64,000 nt of DNA from Saccharum officinarum (lineage: Eukaryota; Streptophyta; Magnoliopsida; Poales; Poaceae), in assembly GCA_020631735.1 (NCBI GenBank), contig CM036179.1:26775063-26839062 (forward strand), read 5' to 3'. The notes beneath the pieces were generated by a model that saw nothing but the letters and a program-made list of their open reading frames with translations, was not told the origin of the DNA and searched no databases. Shown here piece after piece: positions 1 to 11,082 of this stretch; within the stretch, counting starts at the first letter, position 1, and each line of letters opens with the position of its first letter. Both the position numbers and the translations under genes were made by a program.

Positions 1-2496
1 GCGGGGTCTCCATGTTTGGACAAGCGTGTCGACACTGAACTCGTGAGGTATCCTAGCCTCAATATCATAGTTGCGATGCCTAGCAGCTGCTACAAGGTGA
101 GAACATATAAAGTGATACTGCCTTGGTTTCCCACAAGTGCATGAGAAATCTTGGAGGACTACTACATGAATCCTCGACTCTCGGACCTCACCATCAGATG
201 TAGTACCACCGGTATGCTTCACCTCATATCTGCCTATGGCATAGTTAAAACATGTGACCTCATGTGTGCGAGCCCTTTTCTTCGCCTTGTCTAGATGTGC
301 ATGTGGTGTGGGAGCCCAAATCTTACCTTCACTCTGCAACTGCAATGCATGTGCGTGCCGATCGTTGAACCAGGCAACAAGCTTGTAGAATGTGAATTGA
401 ACGATAGCGTTCACGGGCATACCACGAATCCCCAGCAGCAGCTTATTAAAAGACTCGGCCATGTTGCTGCACTGAAACTCGTACCTCTAGCCACCTGCGT
501 CGTGAGCTCTTGTCCATTTGTCCACATCTCTCATCAAACCTGTCAACCATTGTCTACCTTCGGCATTAGATGTGGTTCTGACCTCCTCTAACTTCCTCCG
601 GAAATTCCTATCCTCAAGCTGTCGAGCAGCTTCCTAGAAAAGATCAAAATTATCCTTCATACCATCCTTTCGGAGTAGATTCTCAGCAAGGTGCCGAGTA
701 CACCAACGATGGTGCAAAGGTGCATACCCCTCTATCTCCTCTCGCACAGCATTAAGTATGCCCTGGTGCCTATCAGATATGACACCGACCTCCCTGTCAG
801 GGCCAACCACATGTATCCGGACTAGCCTCAAGAACCATCCCCAGCTATCATTATTCTCCCTCTCAATCAAAGCAAATGCCAAAGGAACAAGCTTGTTGTT
901 TTCGTCACACGATATGGCTATGAGAAGTGTGCCACGGTATTTGCCAATCAAGAATGTACCATCAATGGAGAAGACTGGACGACAGTGCCTAAATGCCTCG
1001 ACACACTGAGGGAAAGCACCATAAAGCACAGAAGAATATCTGTCTCCCATCCTTCCATGCGTCTGGCCTAGGGATGTACTCATAATGCATGTCTGGATTC
1101 ACTGCTTTAATTGCATTGAGAAGTACTGGAAGCTGCTCGTAGCCATCCTCCCAGTCCCCATATATCATCTTCCACGCCCGCTGCTTAGCCCTCTAGGCTT
1201 TGCCATAAGATATGTCATATCCTTCATACACCTCATTAACTATTTTCATAATTGTCCTGATCTTCATGTTCAGCTCACCCTGTAATACTTTCATCAACCG
1301 TTTGACAATGAGGGTAGATGTCAAATGCCGATGCTTCGTGCTGAGGTCATGTGAAGAACAAGTGTGTGGCCCGACAACTCTTGTGATCTTCCACTTTCCG
1401 GAGACCTTTTGCATCCTTACACAAACCCTCCATGGACAGCGTTTCTTGTCACAAACAACCGTGTAACGCCGCTCCACATAGGAATGCAGGACCTTGTACG
1501 GTCTCTTGCGTATCACTGCAAACGCCTGTAACCACCTCTTCAATACAGGGAGGTCATTGAAAATCCTCCCCTTCTCTATCTCCATACTAGGACCAGCCTC
1601 TGGAGCTTCCTGCAGCTCATCTTCACGTCCTTCGGCACACGCCTGATCTGAATGAGTAAGATCAGTGAACTCATGAACCACAGGATCACGGCGACCGGGA
1701 AAAATACGCCTCAGCATCTCAACGTCACTCTCCGTGAGCTCTCCAACTGGACGATCATCGTTAGAATCAACAGCCCTTGCGATCTCATATGGCTCTGAAT
1801 CATTCATAATTTCAATACTATTAGAAGCACGGATTCCATCGCCAATCTGGACTTGGGCATCAGCAGGAGGAGCGCCCTCATTATCGGGAATGTCTCCTCC
1901 AACATAGCTACAAATAAGAGGAGATGATAAGAAAAGTAGATGAGAAGAAGAGACTTAAGATACAAAGATAAAATGATGCCTAATTGACACTTACTTGGAT
2001 GATTCTGTGTCAAAGGGATCTCCTGAGGAGGATGTGAGACATCATTGGAGGCAGATTGCGCATCGGGAACGGTAGGTGGAACATCAGCATCCACATCACA
2101 TTCCGGGACGGGAGGTTCAAAAAATGTCTGCTCACCCATTGGCGGGGACAGCCCAAGAGGGATGTGATCAACGAGCACACGATGCACAACCATGTCCAAA
2201 CTTTGGAATTAGCTTTTTATAGCCGATCTCACATAGTTGTTCCACTGATCTGCACACCCTATTAGGATCATCTTCCTTAGCATGTTGGGAGGAAAACCTA
2301 GGTGAAGTACACCCTCAACTATGATGTCATCATCTCCATAGCAATGTATCTCCTCACGAGCCCTTGTAGTCAACTCACTAAATGATGGCTTCTCATTGAA
2401 TAGCACAGGCACACTTTGCATGCCAACAAACTCAACATATCCATAGCGATCTCGTTCCACAGTTCCACCATGATATATGCTCACTAGGTTGTCCAT
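1..2496 (-). pseudogene. MULE (Mutator-like) transposase, decayed, C-terminus cut by window edge
   Basis: Read on the minus strand, the domains come in the usual plant MULE order. An N-terminal PB1-like block (2496-2212) is followed by an acidic linker and the MuDR DNA-binding domain (about 1620-1210, with the CPWRVCVRM region). Next is the MULE transposase core (about 1190-490, with FSIDGTFL, VISDRHQG, WCTRHLAENL and NMAESFN, so the D, D and E residues are visible). Last is a SWIM zinc finger (about 155-85, CTCG...CSH). One intron is likely: GTAAGT donor near 1993 and TTGTAG acceptor near 1912. The frame is broken by stops at 2209-2211 (TAA), about 1193, 634-636 and about 490 (all TAG), and by a frameshift near 1025-1040. 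This transposase cannot be made as one protein. The element continues left of the window. Confidence 0.9.
1911..1993 (-). other. Probable intron in the MULE transposase gene
   Basis: On the minus strand a CCAA/GTAAGT donor and a TTTGTAG acceptor bracket about 80 bases. Removing them joins the QNHPSK end of the first exon to SYVGGDIPDN in frame with the following DNA-binding domain. This is inferred from sequence only. Confidence 0.6.
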
Positions 2497-2554
2497 CTAG
2501 TTCCCAAACATAACGAAGCACAATTGCTTTACTACAATCTACAAAAAAAAAGTA

Positions 2555-2765
2555 AAGACAAAAATACTACTAACTACTAAGTATTCATAACTAATAACTA
2601 CTACTAACAGCACAGTACTACTAACTAACGATGTCAAGTAACTATCTCAGTAACTAACTATATAACTAACTAAATAACTAAGTAACTATATAAAGTATCT
2701 ATCAATCTTAATTTATAATACACTAACTAACTAGCTTCATGACTAACTAACGTACTATTATTAAG
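2555..2765. repeat. Low-complexity CTAACTA-rich tract
   Basis: Irregular reiteration of ACTAACTA and TAACTAAC motifs upstream of the MULE start codon region (transposase on the minus strand). No coding content was seen. It lies between the PB1-like exon and the GC-rich block and is presumably part of the element's 5' region. Confidence 0.6.
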
Positions 2766-2795
2766 TAAGAACAACAAACTAGTTTACCTTGTGCA

Positions 2796-3345
2796 GAAGC
2801 GGAGATGCCGGCGCTTGAGATGCGAGCGACGAGCAGCAACGTGCGGCCGACGCGGCGCCGCGCGAGCAGCGGGCGCGCACGGCCGAGCGAGCCGAGGACG
2901 CGGCCGCGGGCGGCGGCGCGGCCGAGCTCAGGCGCGGCCGGCCGGACACGGTGCAGGCGCGGGGACGCGCGGCCGGGGGCGGGCGGACGCGCGGGCGGCG
3001 CGGCGCGCGCGTGCGGCGCGAACGCGGCGACGGCGGCGCGAGCGCGCGGGCAGCGCGGCGCGCGCGCGCGCGGCGACGGCGGCACGAGCAAGCGGGCGGC
3101 GGTGCGGCCGAGCTCGGGCGCGGCCGGCCGGACGCGGTGCGGGCGCGGGGACGCGCGGCCGGGGGCGGGCGGACGGACGGCGCGGGCGGCGCGGCGCGCG
3201 CGTGCGGCGCGAACGCGGCGGCGGCGCCGCGAGCGCGCGGGCAGCGCGGGGCGCGAATGGGCGGCGGCGCGCGCGTGCGGAGGCCGGTGCGGGCGGGGCG
3301 CGCGGCCGGGCGGCGGCGGTCGGGCGCGGGGCGAGGAAGAAAGAG
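2796..3345. repeat. Extremely GC-rich block with a 186-bp imperfect tandem duplication
   Basis: Almost entirely G and C with very frequent CpG. A block starting GCGGCCGAGCTC at 2918 recurs at 3104, about 186 bp apart, followed in both copies by the same GGACGCGCGGCC and GTGCGGCGCGAACGC strings. Long open frames exist on both strands but are pure Arg/Ala/Gly/Pro low complexity, as expected from base composition. Position and orientation suggest the 5' promoter region of the adjacent MULE transposase; that role is inferred. Confidence 0.75.
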
Positions 3346-3387
3346 AGAAAAAGGGAAGAAAAAAAAGAGACTGTGTTTTTACTCGGA

Positions 3388-3545
3388 GCATGGCGCCAAG
3401 ATCCATGGCGCCATGTTTGGCGCCAAAATCCATGGCGCCATGCTCCCTGCCACGTCACCGCCACGGCGGCAGGGTCATGACGCCAGTGACCCTGGTGCCA
3501 TGACGTTATATCTTGGCGCCGACGACTATGGCGTCAAGAGAAGGG
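3388..3545. repeat. Cluster of GGCGCC palindromes, likely near the MULE terminus
   Basis: The palindrome GGCGCC occurs at 3392, 3407, 3419, 3434 and 3515, mostly inside ATGGCGCCA, with degenerate copies (GACGCC, GGTGCC, GGCGTC) between them. It lies outside the GC-rich block. It may be part of the MULE terminal repeat or subterminal binding region, but the other terminus is outside the window, so this cannot be confirmed. Confidence 0.5.
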
Positions 3546-3739
3546 TCTATTTTTTGAAATATTTCCGTAATGGGCATATTTGAGAGAATCTTTCGAAAAA
3601 AAAATAAAAAACAAAAAAAAAGACGGCCACTTGCACACATCTGACATCTATCATATACAGTACGAAGTACTACATCGGGTAGGAGTACGTGTAGCTTCAG
3701 TACCGTGTCCAGTCAGTCACGTCTCATGCACCTCACGTG

Positions 3740-3990
3740 AGTTCCCAAAGGCAGGAGTGCGAAATTTACTGTTGCGTAACTGTAGTATTTCGTTTGTATT
3801 TGATAATAATTATTCAATCGTTGACTAATTATGATTAAAACGTTCGTCTCATAAAGTATAACCAAACTGTGCAATTAGTTTTAAATTTCGTCTACATTTA
3901 GTATTTCATGCATGTACCGCAAGTTTGATGTGACGGAGAATTTTTTTTTATAGTGACAATTTCAGGAAGTTTGGAGTAACTAAACATGTA
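3740..3990. mobile_element. Tourist-like MITE remnant
   Basis: Contains the family core (TTCGTTTGTATTTG, GTTGACTAATTA, CGTTCGTCTC, TTTAGTATTTCATGCATG) and ends in GTAACTAAACATG. The left end is degraded, so its boundary is approximate. It directly abuts the next element. Confidence 0.6.
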
Positions 3991-3991
3991 T

Positions 3992-4235
3992 GGTCTTGTT
4001 CACTTCCCCATCCCAACCCAAAATATTTCCTCTTCCACCCATCACATCAAATCTTTCGACGCATGCATAAAGCATTAAATGTAGATAAAAAAGATAACTA
4101 ATTGCATAATTTGTCTGTAAATGTCGGGACGAATCTTTTGAGCCTAGTTAGTCCATAATTGGATAAATTTTACCAAATAACAACGAAAGATGCTACAGTA
4201 ACTTTTCGGTTACTTTTCGCGAAGTAAACACACAC
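3992..4235. mobile_element. Tourist-like (PIF/Harbinger-type) MITE, duplication TAT
   Basis: Ends GGTCTTGTTCACTTCC and GAAGTAAACACACAC are imperfect inverted repeats flanked by TAT on both sides. The core (TTAAATGTAG, AACTAATTGCATA, GACGAATCTTTTGAGCC, AACAACGAAAG) is the one shared by most MITEs in this window. Three-base duplications of TNA or similar type are typical of PIF/Harbinger-derived Tourist elements. The element has no coding capacity. Confidence 0.85.
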
Positions 4236-5532
4236 TATATATATATATATATCTGTGCATGCCAGACGGTCCCGGACACACGATGCATGGGTTTGGTTGA
4301 TGGACGAGTGACTCCCACGTAGCAACTTGCCCAAAAGCACTGTTGTTGGGTGCTGCTTGCTGGAGAACATGAACCTGCATAAGTGGATAACAAGCAGCCT
4401 GCTCAGAAAATCGTGGCACTAATCTGCCATTAGCTGGGGATTGATCGATGGATGTTGCATAGTGTTCCTGCATATTTCAAGGAACTGCGTGCCAGCACAA
4501 TCTACCTCCCTCCCATTAAAGAATAATTTTAGATCTCATCAAATCAAAATGTCTTAAGCTTGACTAACTTTATAAAAAATATTATTTAATATTCATGAAT
4601 CCATATACAATATATACTATAAAAACATTTTTATGATGAATCTACTAATATTTATATGATAAACATTAGCACCTCTTTACGTAAAATTAGTCGAATCATA
4701 AATCGTCTTCCGTAGCACTATTATAGAATTATATCATTTTTTGGGTGGACAGAGTACTATATTAGATAGTGATATTGATATACAACCATTTGAATGTCCA
4801 TGCTCCTCCTCCTTTTTTCTTTCTTTGTTTCTTTCCGAGTACAGAGAATTCATCGGCAAATTTAATTGAGTGATAGAATTTTATCAAATTTTATACCATT
4901 AGGTATTTATTGCTTAAAAGTGCTCACTTCTTATTAATTATTCGGCAATAGTGACTTGGTGACATTTTAGGCTTAAGGTTTGGATCCAAGGTTATAGGTA
5001 TGGATAGTGTAAATCCAACTTGTTTTATATCATTGGATTGACTTAGAACTTGCTGACCACAATGGTACGCTACTTGCATTGAAGGATTGAGACGCATAAG
5101 AGGGAAGGGGTGAATTAGGCAGCTTTAAAACTAGTGAGCTTTAAAAGTCTACTTATCAGAATCTGTGCAAGATATCTATCTAGATATGCACTAAAAGTTT
5201 ACTAAGTTTTGCTAAGTGGTACTGCATAGAATCCCATTGAACACAGGATTGGAGTGGCCAGCTAACAATTAGTCGTACACCTTCTAAGCATACCCGCATC
5301 CTCATGCCCTTATGTGATTTCTGCAACTGCCGTGTCTGGTGTGCTGCTGGAAAGAAACAAGTGGTCCAAGAACGAAATTACTGGAAATGAAGAAAAGGGG
5401 GGTATGGGAGAGAAAAAGGAAAAGGAGAAACAAAAGAGAGAATGGAAAAGAAACAAAGCAAATCGGATGCGAGTGGTTTTTGCCTTTCACGCGCCTTTGG
5501 GCTTTGGTGAGCAAAAGCGGAAACCAAATGTG
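4236..5532. other. Intergenic stretch with degenerate repeats
   Basis: Begins with a (TA)n run. About 4525-4760 resembles a worn Stowaway element (AAATCAAAATGTCTTAAGCTTGA-like interior and GGACAGAGTACTAT at its right edge). About 5085-5150 (ATAAGAGGGAAGGGGTGAATTAGG) resembles an LTR edge from a retrotransposon. No convincing gene was seen; the open frames around 5302-5650 are composition shadows. Confidence 0.45.
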
Positions 5533-5535
5533 TAA

Positions 5536-5779
5536 GGCCGCGTTTAGATGGCCAAAAAGGCCCAAAAAATTTTGCGCAGTGATTATCACATCGAATCTTT
5601 GAACGTATGTATAGAGCATTAAATATAGGTAAAAAAATAACTAATTGCATAGTTTGTCTGTAAATGTCGAGATGAATCTTTTGAGCCTAGTTAGTTTATA
5701 ATTGGACAAATTTTACCAAATAACAACGAAAAGTGCTATAAAAACTTTTCCTAAAAAAATTTTGGATCTAAACACGCCC
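5536..5779. mobile_element. Tourist-like MITE, duplication TAA
   Basis: Terminal inverted repeats GGCCGCGTTTAGAT and ATCTAAACACGCCC, each flanked by TAA (5533-5535 and 5780-5782). Complete copy of the ~245-bp family. Confidence 0.9.
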
Positions 5780-5945
5780 TAAATGCAATGCTACTGGCCA
5801 AAGCTGAAAAAGAAGGGATGACCGAGACAAGGGCTAGTAGACAATAGTAGTACGCATAGCCGAGGTAGCGTAGCGAGCAGATGATTAATTCATCCTAGTA
5901 CAGTAGAGCCGGCGTCCGACACGGCTACCGCATCACTTTTTCTCT

Positions 5946-6130
5946 GGGTGTGTTTAGTTGCGTAAAAAGGTGTAAAAAGGTGTAAAAAAAGTACTGTAGC
6001 ATATTTTGGCTTTATTTGGCAAATAGTATCCAACCGTTGACTAATTAGGTTCAAAACGTTCGTCTCGCAAAGTACAACCAAGATGTACAATTAGTTTTTA
6101 ATTTCATCTACATTTAGTACTCCATGCACT
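5946..6130. mobile_element. Tourist-like MITE, right part missing
   Basis: Starts GGGTGTGTTTAGTTGCG and runs through the family core to CCATGCACTGTA, where the next element begins. The second terminal repeat is absent, so this is a truncated copy. Confidence 0.75.
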
Positions 6131-6133
6131 GTA

Positions 6134-6416
6134 GCCTTGTTTAGTTCCCAAATTTTCCCCCAAATTTTACTATGCAAAAAGAAGATTCCCCATCACATCA
6201 AAATGCCGGCAAATGCATGGAGTATTAAATGTAGATAAAATCAAAAACTAATTGCACAGTTTTGTTGTACTTTACGAGACGAACATTTTGAGTCTAATTA
6301 ATTAATTTTTAGATAATTTTTTGCACTAAAAAACAAAAGTTGCTACAGTGTTCCGCCACGGACGCTGTAGCTACAGTGCCCGAATCGGGTCCCCAATTTG
6401 GGATCTAAACACGGCC
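6134..6416. mobile_element. Tourist-like MITE
   Basis: Ends GCCTTGTTTAGTTCCC and GGGATCTAAACACGGCC. No matching 3-bp duplication: the left flank is the broken preceding element, which suggests a rearrangement or deletion between the two. Confidence 0.75.
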
Positions 6417-6647
6417 ACAGCCTCTCTCTGCATTGGCAATTTGCATCACGTCACAGCACGAATCCTGTGCGGATCTCCAACTGTCCATCGCCAGCACAAG
6501 TCAAGTGCAGAAGCAGGGAGGGCGAGAGGCAGATAGCAGGTCTCCTCGCTCCCGTCGGCGAAGTGGCGAACGGCGTCGCTTTCTTTGCTCTGCTCTCCTT
6601 TGATTTGCTTTCCATCTCACTATCCATCATTACCCACCCGATTCTTG

Positions 6648-6891
6648 GAGCCTGTTTAGTTGGTCACCTAATCCAAAAAAGTTTGCACAGTAACTGTCAC
6701 ATCGAATCTTTGGATGTATGCATGAAGTATTAAATATAGGTAAAAAAAATAACTAATTGCACAATTTGTCTGTAAATGTCGAGACGAATCTTTTGAGCCT
6801 AGTTAGTCTATGATTGGATAAATTTTGCCAAATAACAACGAAAAGTGCTACAGGAACTTTACCCAAACTTTTTCACCATCTAAACAGGCCC
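6648..6891. mobile_element. Tourist-like MITE, duplication TTG
   Basis: Ends GAGCCTGTTTAGTTGG and CATCTAAACAGGCCC with TTG on both sides (6645-6647 and 6892-6894). Confidence 0.88.
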
Positions 6892-7465
6892 TTGGTGTGC
6901 GAGGATCGAAATTATCAATATTCATCATTTTTTGTCAGATATAAATATAAAAATCTGAATATGCCTAGACGCTAACACAAAACATATCGGATATCCATTT
7001 AACTTTGTTCTATATAAATACACATCTAATAATTTCAAAAAAAAAGTCATGTACTAAACTCTATACATATAAACAATAATAGAAAATGTTTTTAGTGGTA
7101 TCAATTACTCATCCGGCCTCAAAATAAGTGATGTTTGATTGATGATCAATTTTGTGGCAACCTACGATTCGTTTCCGTTTGATTGATGACCAAATTTACG
7201 GCAACCTGCGACGTGCCACACTCGTGAAGACAAATGTGTAGTGTTTTTTTCTCCGCCGTTGTCGCCAAAAGTCTGGTGCACTTTTTGCTCGCCGCATGTT
7301 AGGCGTGCCGCGTGCTTGGTGTGGCCAGTTCTGGCCAAGAAGCAAACAGACCTTCAATTTTTTAGGGATCAGGATGTCCCCAAATCTACAAGATAACAAG
7401 AATATTGCTGTCTAGTAACAGATTGTATGTATCCTTCTTTTCTTGAAACCAAACATTTGAATTAA
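6892..7465. other. Intergenic, no recognisable gene
   Basis: A GTTTGATTGATGA string recurs at about 7135 and 7178 as a short direct repeat around GGCAACCT(A/G)CGA. Otherwise nothing was recognised. Confidence 0.4.
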
Positions 7466-7468
7466 TAA

Positions 7469-7808
7469 GGCCTTGTTTAGTTTTTATCTTAAAACTTTAC
7501 ATCTTATCGCATCGGATGTTTAGACACATGCATGGAGTATTATATATAGACTAAAAAATAACTAATTGCACAGTTTGTGTGTAATTTGCGAGACGAATCT
7601 TTTAAGTCTAATTAGTCTATGATTTGACAATAAAGTGCTACAGTAACACATGTGATAACAACAGATTAATTAGGTTTAACAAATTCATCTCGTGGTTTAC
7701 GGATTCTATAATTTATTTTTTCATTAATATCGGAACACCACATACGACACCCTCATATGACATCCGATGTGACACTCTAAAACTTTATGTCGGAGAACTA
7801 AACAAGGC
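7469..7808. mobile_element. Tourist-like MITE, longer 340-bp type, duplication TAA
   Basis: Ends GGCCTTGTTTAGTTTT and GAACTAAACAAGGC, flanked by TAA. Differs from the ~245-bp type by a longer interior that includes ACATGTGATAACAACAG and CATCCGATGTGACACTC. The same long type recurs near 19457, 21530 and 39013. Confidence 0.88.
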
Positions 7809-7819
7809 TAAGTGAAGTA

Positions 7820-8380
7820 CTCCCTCTATCTCTAAATAATTGTCGTCGTTAGTGTGTACCACAATTTTAACTCGATTTGTAGAAAATATGTACAACATTT
7901 GTATCCCCAAATAAATTTATTAAAAAAAACTAGATTCAAAGATCTTTCCAATAATACTAATTATTAATCATAAATATTAATATTTTTTAATATATATTTA
8001 GCCCTGGTTTAGTTTCCAAAATATTTTGTAAAATGTAACTGCAGTGCTACTGTAGCACTTTCGTTGTTATTTGACAATTATTGTCGGATCATGGACTAAT
8101 TAGGCTTAAAAGATTCGTATCGTGGTTTACAAGTAAACTATGTAATTAGTTTTATTTTTTTATCTATATTTAATGCTTCATGCATGTGTCAGAGATTCGA
8201 TATGATGGAAATCTAAAATATTTTACAAAATATTTTAAGAACTAAACAAGGGCTTTTAATCAAAGCTGTTTCTAACTGACATTAGTGACAGACGCGTATA
8301 CTCTAGTACTGCTCCGACGTGCCTCATTTGGAAAGCGTGTCTATTTTGAAATAGAGATAAATATTCAGGGACGGAGGGAG
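7820..8380. mobile_element. Stowaway (Tc1/mariner-type) MITE split by a nested Tourist
   Basis: Terminal repeats CTCCCTCTATC and GACGGAGGGAG, flanked by TA on both sides. The element is interrupted at 8001-8253 by a Tourist-like insertion, so the Stowaway is older. Confidence 0.85.
8001..8253. mobile_element. Tourist-like MITE nested in a Stowaway
   Basis: Ends GCCCTGGTTTAGTTTCC and GAACTAAACAAGGGC, flanked by TTA on the left and TTT on the right (imperfect duplication). Confidence 0.85.
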
Positions 8381-8394
8381 TACTCCGTATTTCA

Positions 8395-8636
8395 GGGTGT
8401 GTTCAGTTTCTCCAAAATTTCAAAAATTTTATAAAATTTCTCGTCACATCGAATTTTTAGACGCATGTATGAAACATTAAATATAAATAAAAAATAACTA
8501 ATTACACAGTTTGATTGTAAATCACGAGATGAATCTTTAGAACATAATTAGTCTATAATTAGACACTAATTAATAAATACAAACAAAAGAATTAATATAC
8601 TTCTCGAAAAATTTTACGGGACATCTAAACCCACCC
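8395..8636. mobile_element. Tourist-like MITE, duplication TCA
   Basis: Ends GGGTGTGTTCAGTTTC and CATCTAAACCCACCC, with TCA at 8392-8394 and 8637-8639. Confidence 0.85.
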
Positions 8637-8772
8637 TCACTCGGATCCAAACAGATCCCAGGGCCCACCAGGCTACATGTATCTGCTGCATCTGCTGGAA
8701 GTGATCTTCATCGATACTAGTCGTACTCCTACGGTGGAGACGTGGAGTAATGAGATTGTAGCAGCACTGATA

Positions 8773-9028
8773 CTCCCTCCGTCCAACAAAGATTATAATT
8801 ATGGGAAACGTGACAGTCAATTTGACTAAAGTTTGACTAAATTTATAGTAAATATTATTAACATTTATGTCTTCAAATAAATTTATTATAAAAATATATT
8901 CTATAACTAATCTAATGATACTTATTTTGTATTATAAATATTAGTATTTTTTATAAAAATTTAGTTAAAATTTAAACTGTTTGACTTCTCGAAAAACCAG
9001 AATTACATATTTTTATGTACAGAGGGAG
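8773..9028. mobile_element. Stowaway MITE, duplication TA
   Basis: Ends CTCCCTCCGTCC and TACAGAGGGAG between TA dinucleotides, 256 bp. The interior has the usual Stowaway AAAGTTTGACTAAATTTATAG-like block. Confidence 0.92.
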
Positions 9029-9165
9029 TACTACGATACTGGTGCTGCTGAGCATGCAGGATGAGGATGACGCTGCACGGCTGCACCCAGCAGCGGCAGT
9101 GTACTGTCTACTGTGCCGTGAGAACGCCTCTGTCCTCTGCTCTGCTCGCAGGCCTGCTTTGCTTG

Positions 9166-9423
9166 GCCCTTGTTCCTCCGATTCTCCCTAAATTCCACTA
9201 TATAAAAAAAAGATTTCATATCACATTAAAATATCAGTAAATGTATAGAGTACTAAATATTGATAAATCAAAAACTAATTGCACAGTTTTGTTGTACTTT
9301 GCGAGATGAACATTTTAAGCCTAGTTAGTCAAAATTTGGATAATTTTTACCAAATACAAACGAAATGCACAAAGAATTCTGATACAGTATTTTTCTCCCC
9401 AATTCACCGAACTAAACGAGGCC
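9166..9423. mobile_element. Tourist-like MITE, duplication TTG
   Basis: Ends GCCCTTGTTCCTCCG and GAACTAAACGAGGC, TTG on both sides. The left terminal repeat has drifted. Confidence 0.75.
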
Positions 9424-9436
9424 TTGCATGCATTGC

Positions 9437-9592
9437 GGCCCATCTAGAAAATTTTGTAAAAGAACAGTAGATTTCCCGTCACATTGAATCTTTAAACGCA
9501 TGCATGAAACATTAAATATAGATAAAAAAATAAAACTAATTACACAGTTTAGACGAAATGAACGAGACGAATCTTTTAAACCTAATTAGAAC
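9437..9592. mobile_element. Tourist-like MITE, truncated on the right
   Basis: Starts GGCCCATCTAGAAAATTTTG and follows the family core to CCTAATTAG, then stops abruptly. The next 300 bases (9593-9900) contain no family sequence and no recognised gene. Confidence 0.65.
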
Positions 9593-9900
9593 GTATAGAG
9601 GTGCGTGAGTGCGGATAGCATTGGCACCTGGGCGGTGCGGACAGTCTTACGGCGGCCGCGTGGAGTTTGGTGTTGGACTGTACTCTAGATGGTTGAGGTG
9701 TGACTGAATTTGAACCCGAGCGGCCCTCGTGCGTGCTCCAGCCCTCCAGAGCAGACGAAACCCAAGCTGATGTGCGCAGCGCAGTGCTGTCGACTGTGCA
9801 GAGATGAAACCAAAGCAAGCAGAGGCAGTGAGCAGTGACATGGGCCGGCGATTGTTGCGCATGTGTGACTCGAACAAAGAACGCTGAAGGGGTTTTTAGA

Positions 9901-10234
9901 GGGGTGTTCGATTCATGACTAAAGTTTAGTTGATGTTATATGGAACGTGGAATGTCGCGTGGGTGTTTGAATACTAATATAAAAACAAATTACAGATTCT
10001 GTCAGTAAACCATGAGACAAATTTATTAAGACTAATTAATCCATCATTAGCACATGTTACTGTAGCACCACATTGCCAAATCATAGAGTAATTAGGCTTA
10101 AAAAATTCATCTAGCAAATTAGTCTCAATCTGTGTATTTAGTTTTGTAAATAGTCTATATTTAATATTACATGCATGTGTCTAAACATTCGATGTGATAG
10201 GGACTAAACTTTAGTCAGGTGAACTGAACACCCC
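9901..10234. mobile_element. Tourist-like MITE of the ACTAAACTTTAGT type
   Basis: Inverted ends GGGGTGTTCGATTCATGACT and GGTGAACTGAACACCCC, with ACTAAAGTTTAGT and its complement just inside. A distinct subfamily; the target duplication is unclear. Confidence 0.75.
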
Positions 10235-10565
10235 ATTAGTTCTTAGGGTGAAAAATTTTGAGGTGTCACGTAAAATGTTTCATGGGATGTTGGAAGAGGT
10301 GTTTGGACACTAATAAAAAAACTAATTACATAACTTATCTAGAAACCACGAGACGAATTTATTAAGCCTAATTAATTCATTATTAGCAAATATTTACTGT
10401 AGCATGACATTGTCGAATCATGGATTAATTATGTCTCAAAAATTCGTCTCGCAAATTTATCGTAATCTGTGTAATTAGTTATTTTTTCGTCTATATTTAA
10501 TACTCTATATATATGTGTGTCAAACATTCGGTATGATGGGATGAAAAATTTTTAGGAGAAGGATT
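10235..10565. mobile_element. Tourist-like MITE remnant
   Basis: Palindromic element with GGGTGAAAAATTTTGAGGTG on the left and GGATGAAAAATTTTTAGG on the right; outer termini are lost. The interior has the long-type sequence (TTACTGTAGCATGACATTG, TCGTCTCGCAAATTT). Confidence 0.6.
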
Positions 10566-10731
10566 GAAAGAACAGGACGCAGCAGGTTGCCCCAGCTTTG
10601 GTTGTTGGTTGAGGTTCACACAAAACTGCGTTGCGACGGAGGGAATATATCCCACGCACGGGCGCACGAGTAGTACAGTACGCCGCGTCGCGTTGGGGCG
10701 CGGACCTAACTCTGCCTCGCTATGCGGCTAT

Positions 10732-10975
10732 GGCTGTGTTTAGATGCACTGAAAAGTGCACTATGCAAAATAAGATTCCCCGTCACATCAAACTTGCGAT
10801 ACATATATGGAGTACTAAATGTGGATAAAATCAAAAACTAATTGCACAGTTTGGTTGTACTTTACGAGACGAACATTTTGAGCCTAATTAGTCAATGATT
10901 GGACAATTATTACCAAATACAAACGAAATGCTACAGTGTATTTTGGCTATCCAAATTTTGGATCTAAACACAGCC
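10732..10975. mobile_element. Tourist-like MITE, duplication TAT
   Basis: Ends GGCTGTGTTTAGATGC and GGATCTAAACACAGCC with TAT on both sides. Confidence 0.9.
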
Positions 10976-11082
10976 TATAGTAGGATGCAGCTGCAGAGCA
11001 GAGAAGGCGAGGCGAGGACGAGAGCCAGAGCCAGAGGGCATCAAGACAACACATAACAGTGCCCGCCGTGCGATATGTGGGT

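Noticed and set aside
295..591. 98-residue + strand open frame
   Set aside because: Antisense of the MULE transposase C-terminal half.
2747..3583. Long open frames in five of six frames over the GC-rich block
   Set aside because: They overlap on both strands and consist of Arg/Ala/Gly/Pro runs, as expected from very high GC with few stop codons; no domain is visible.
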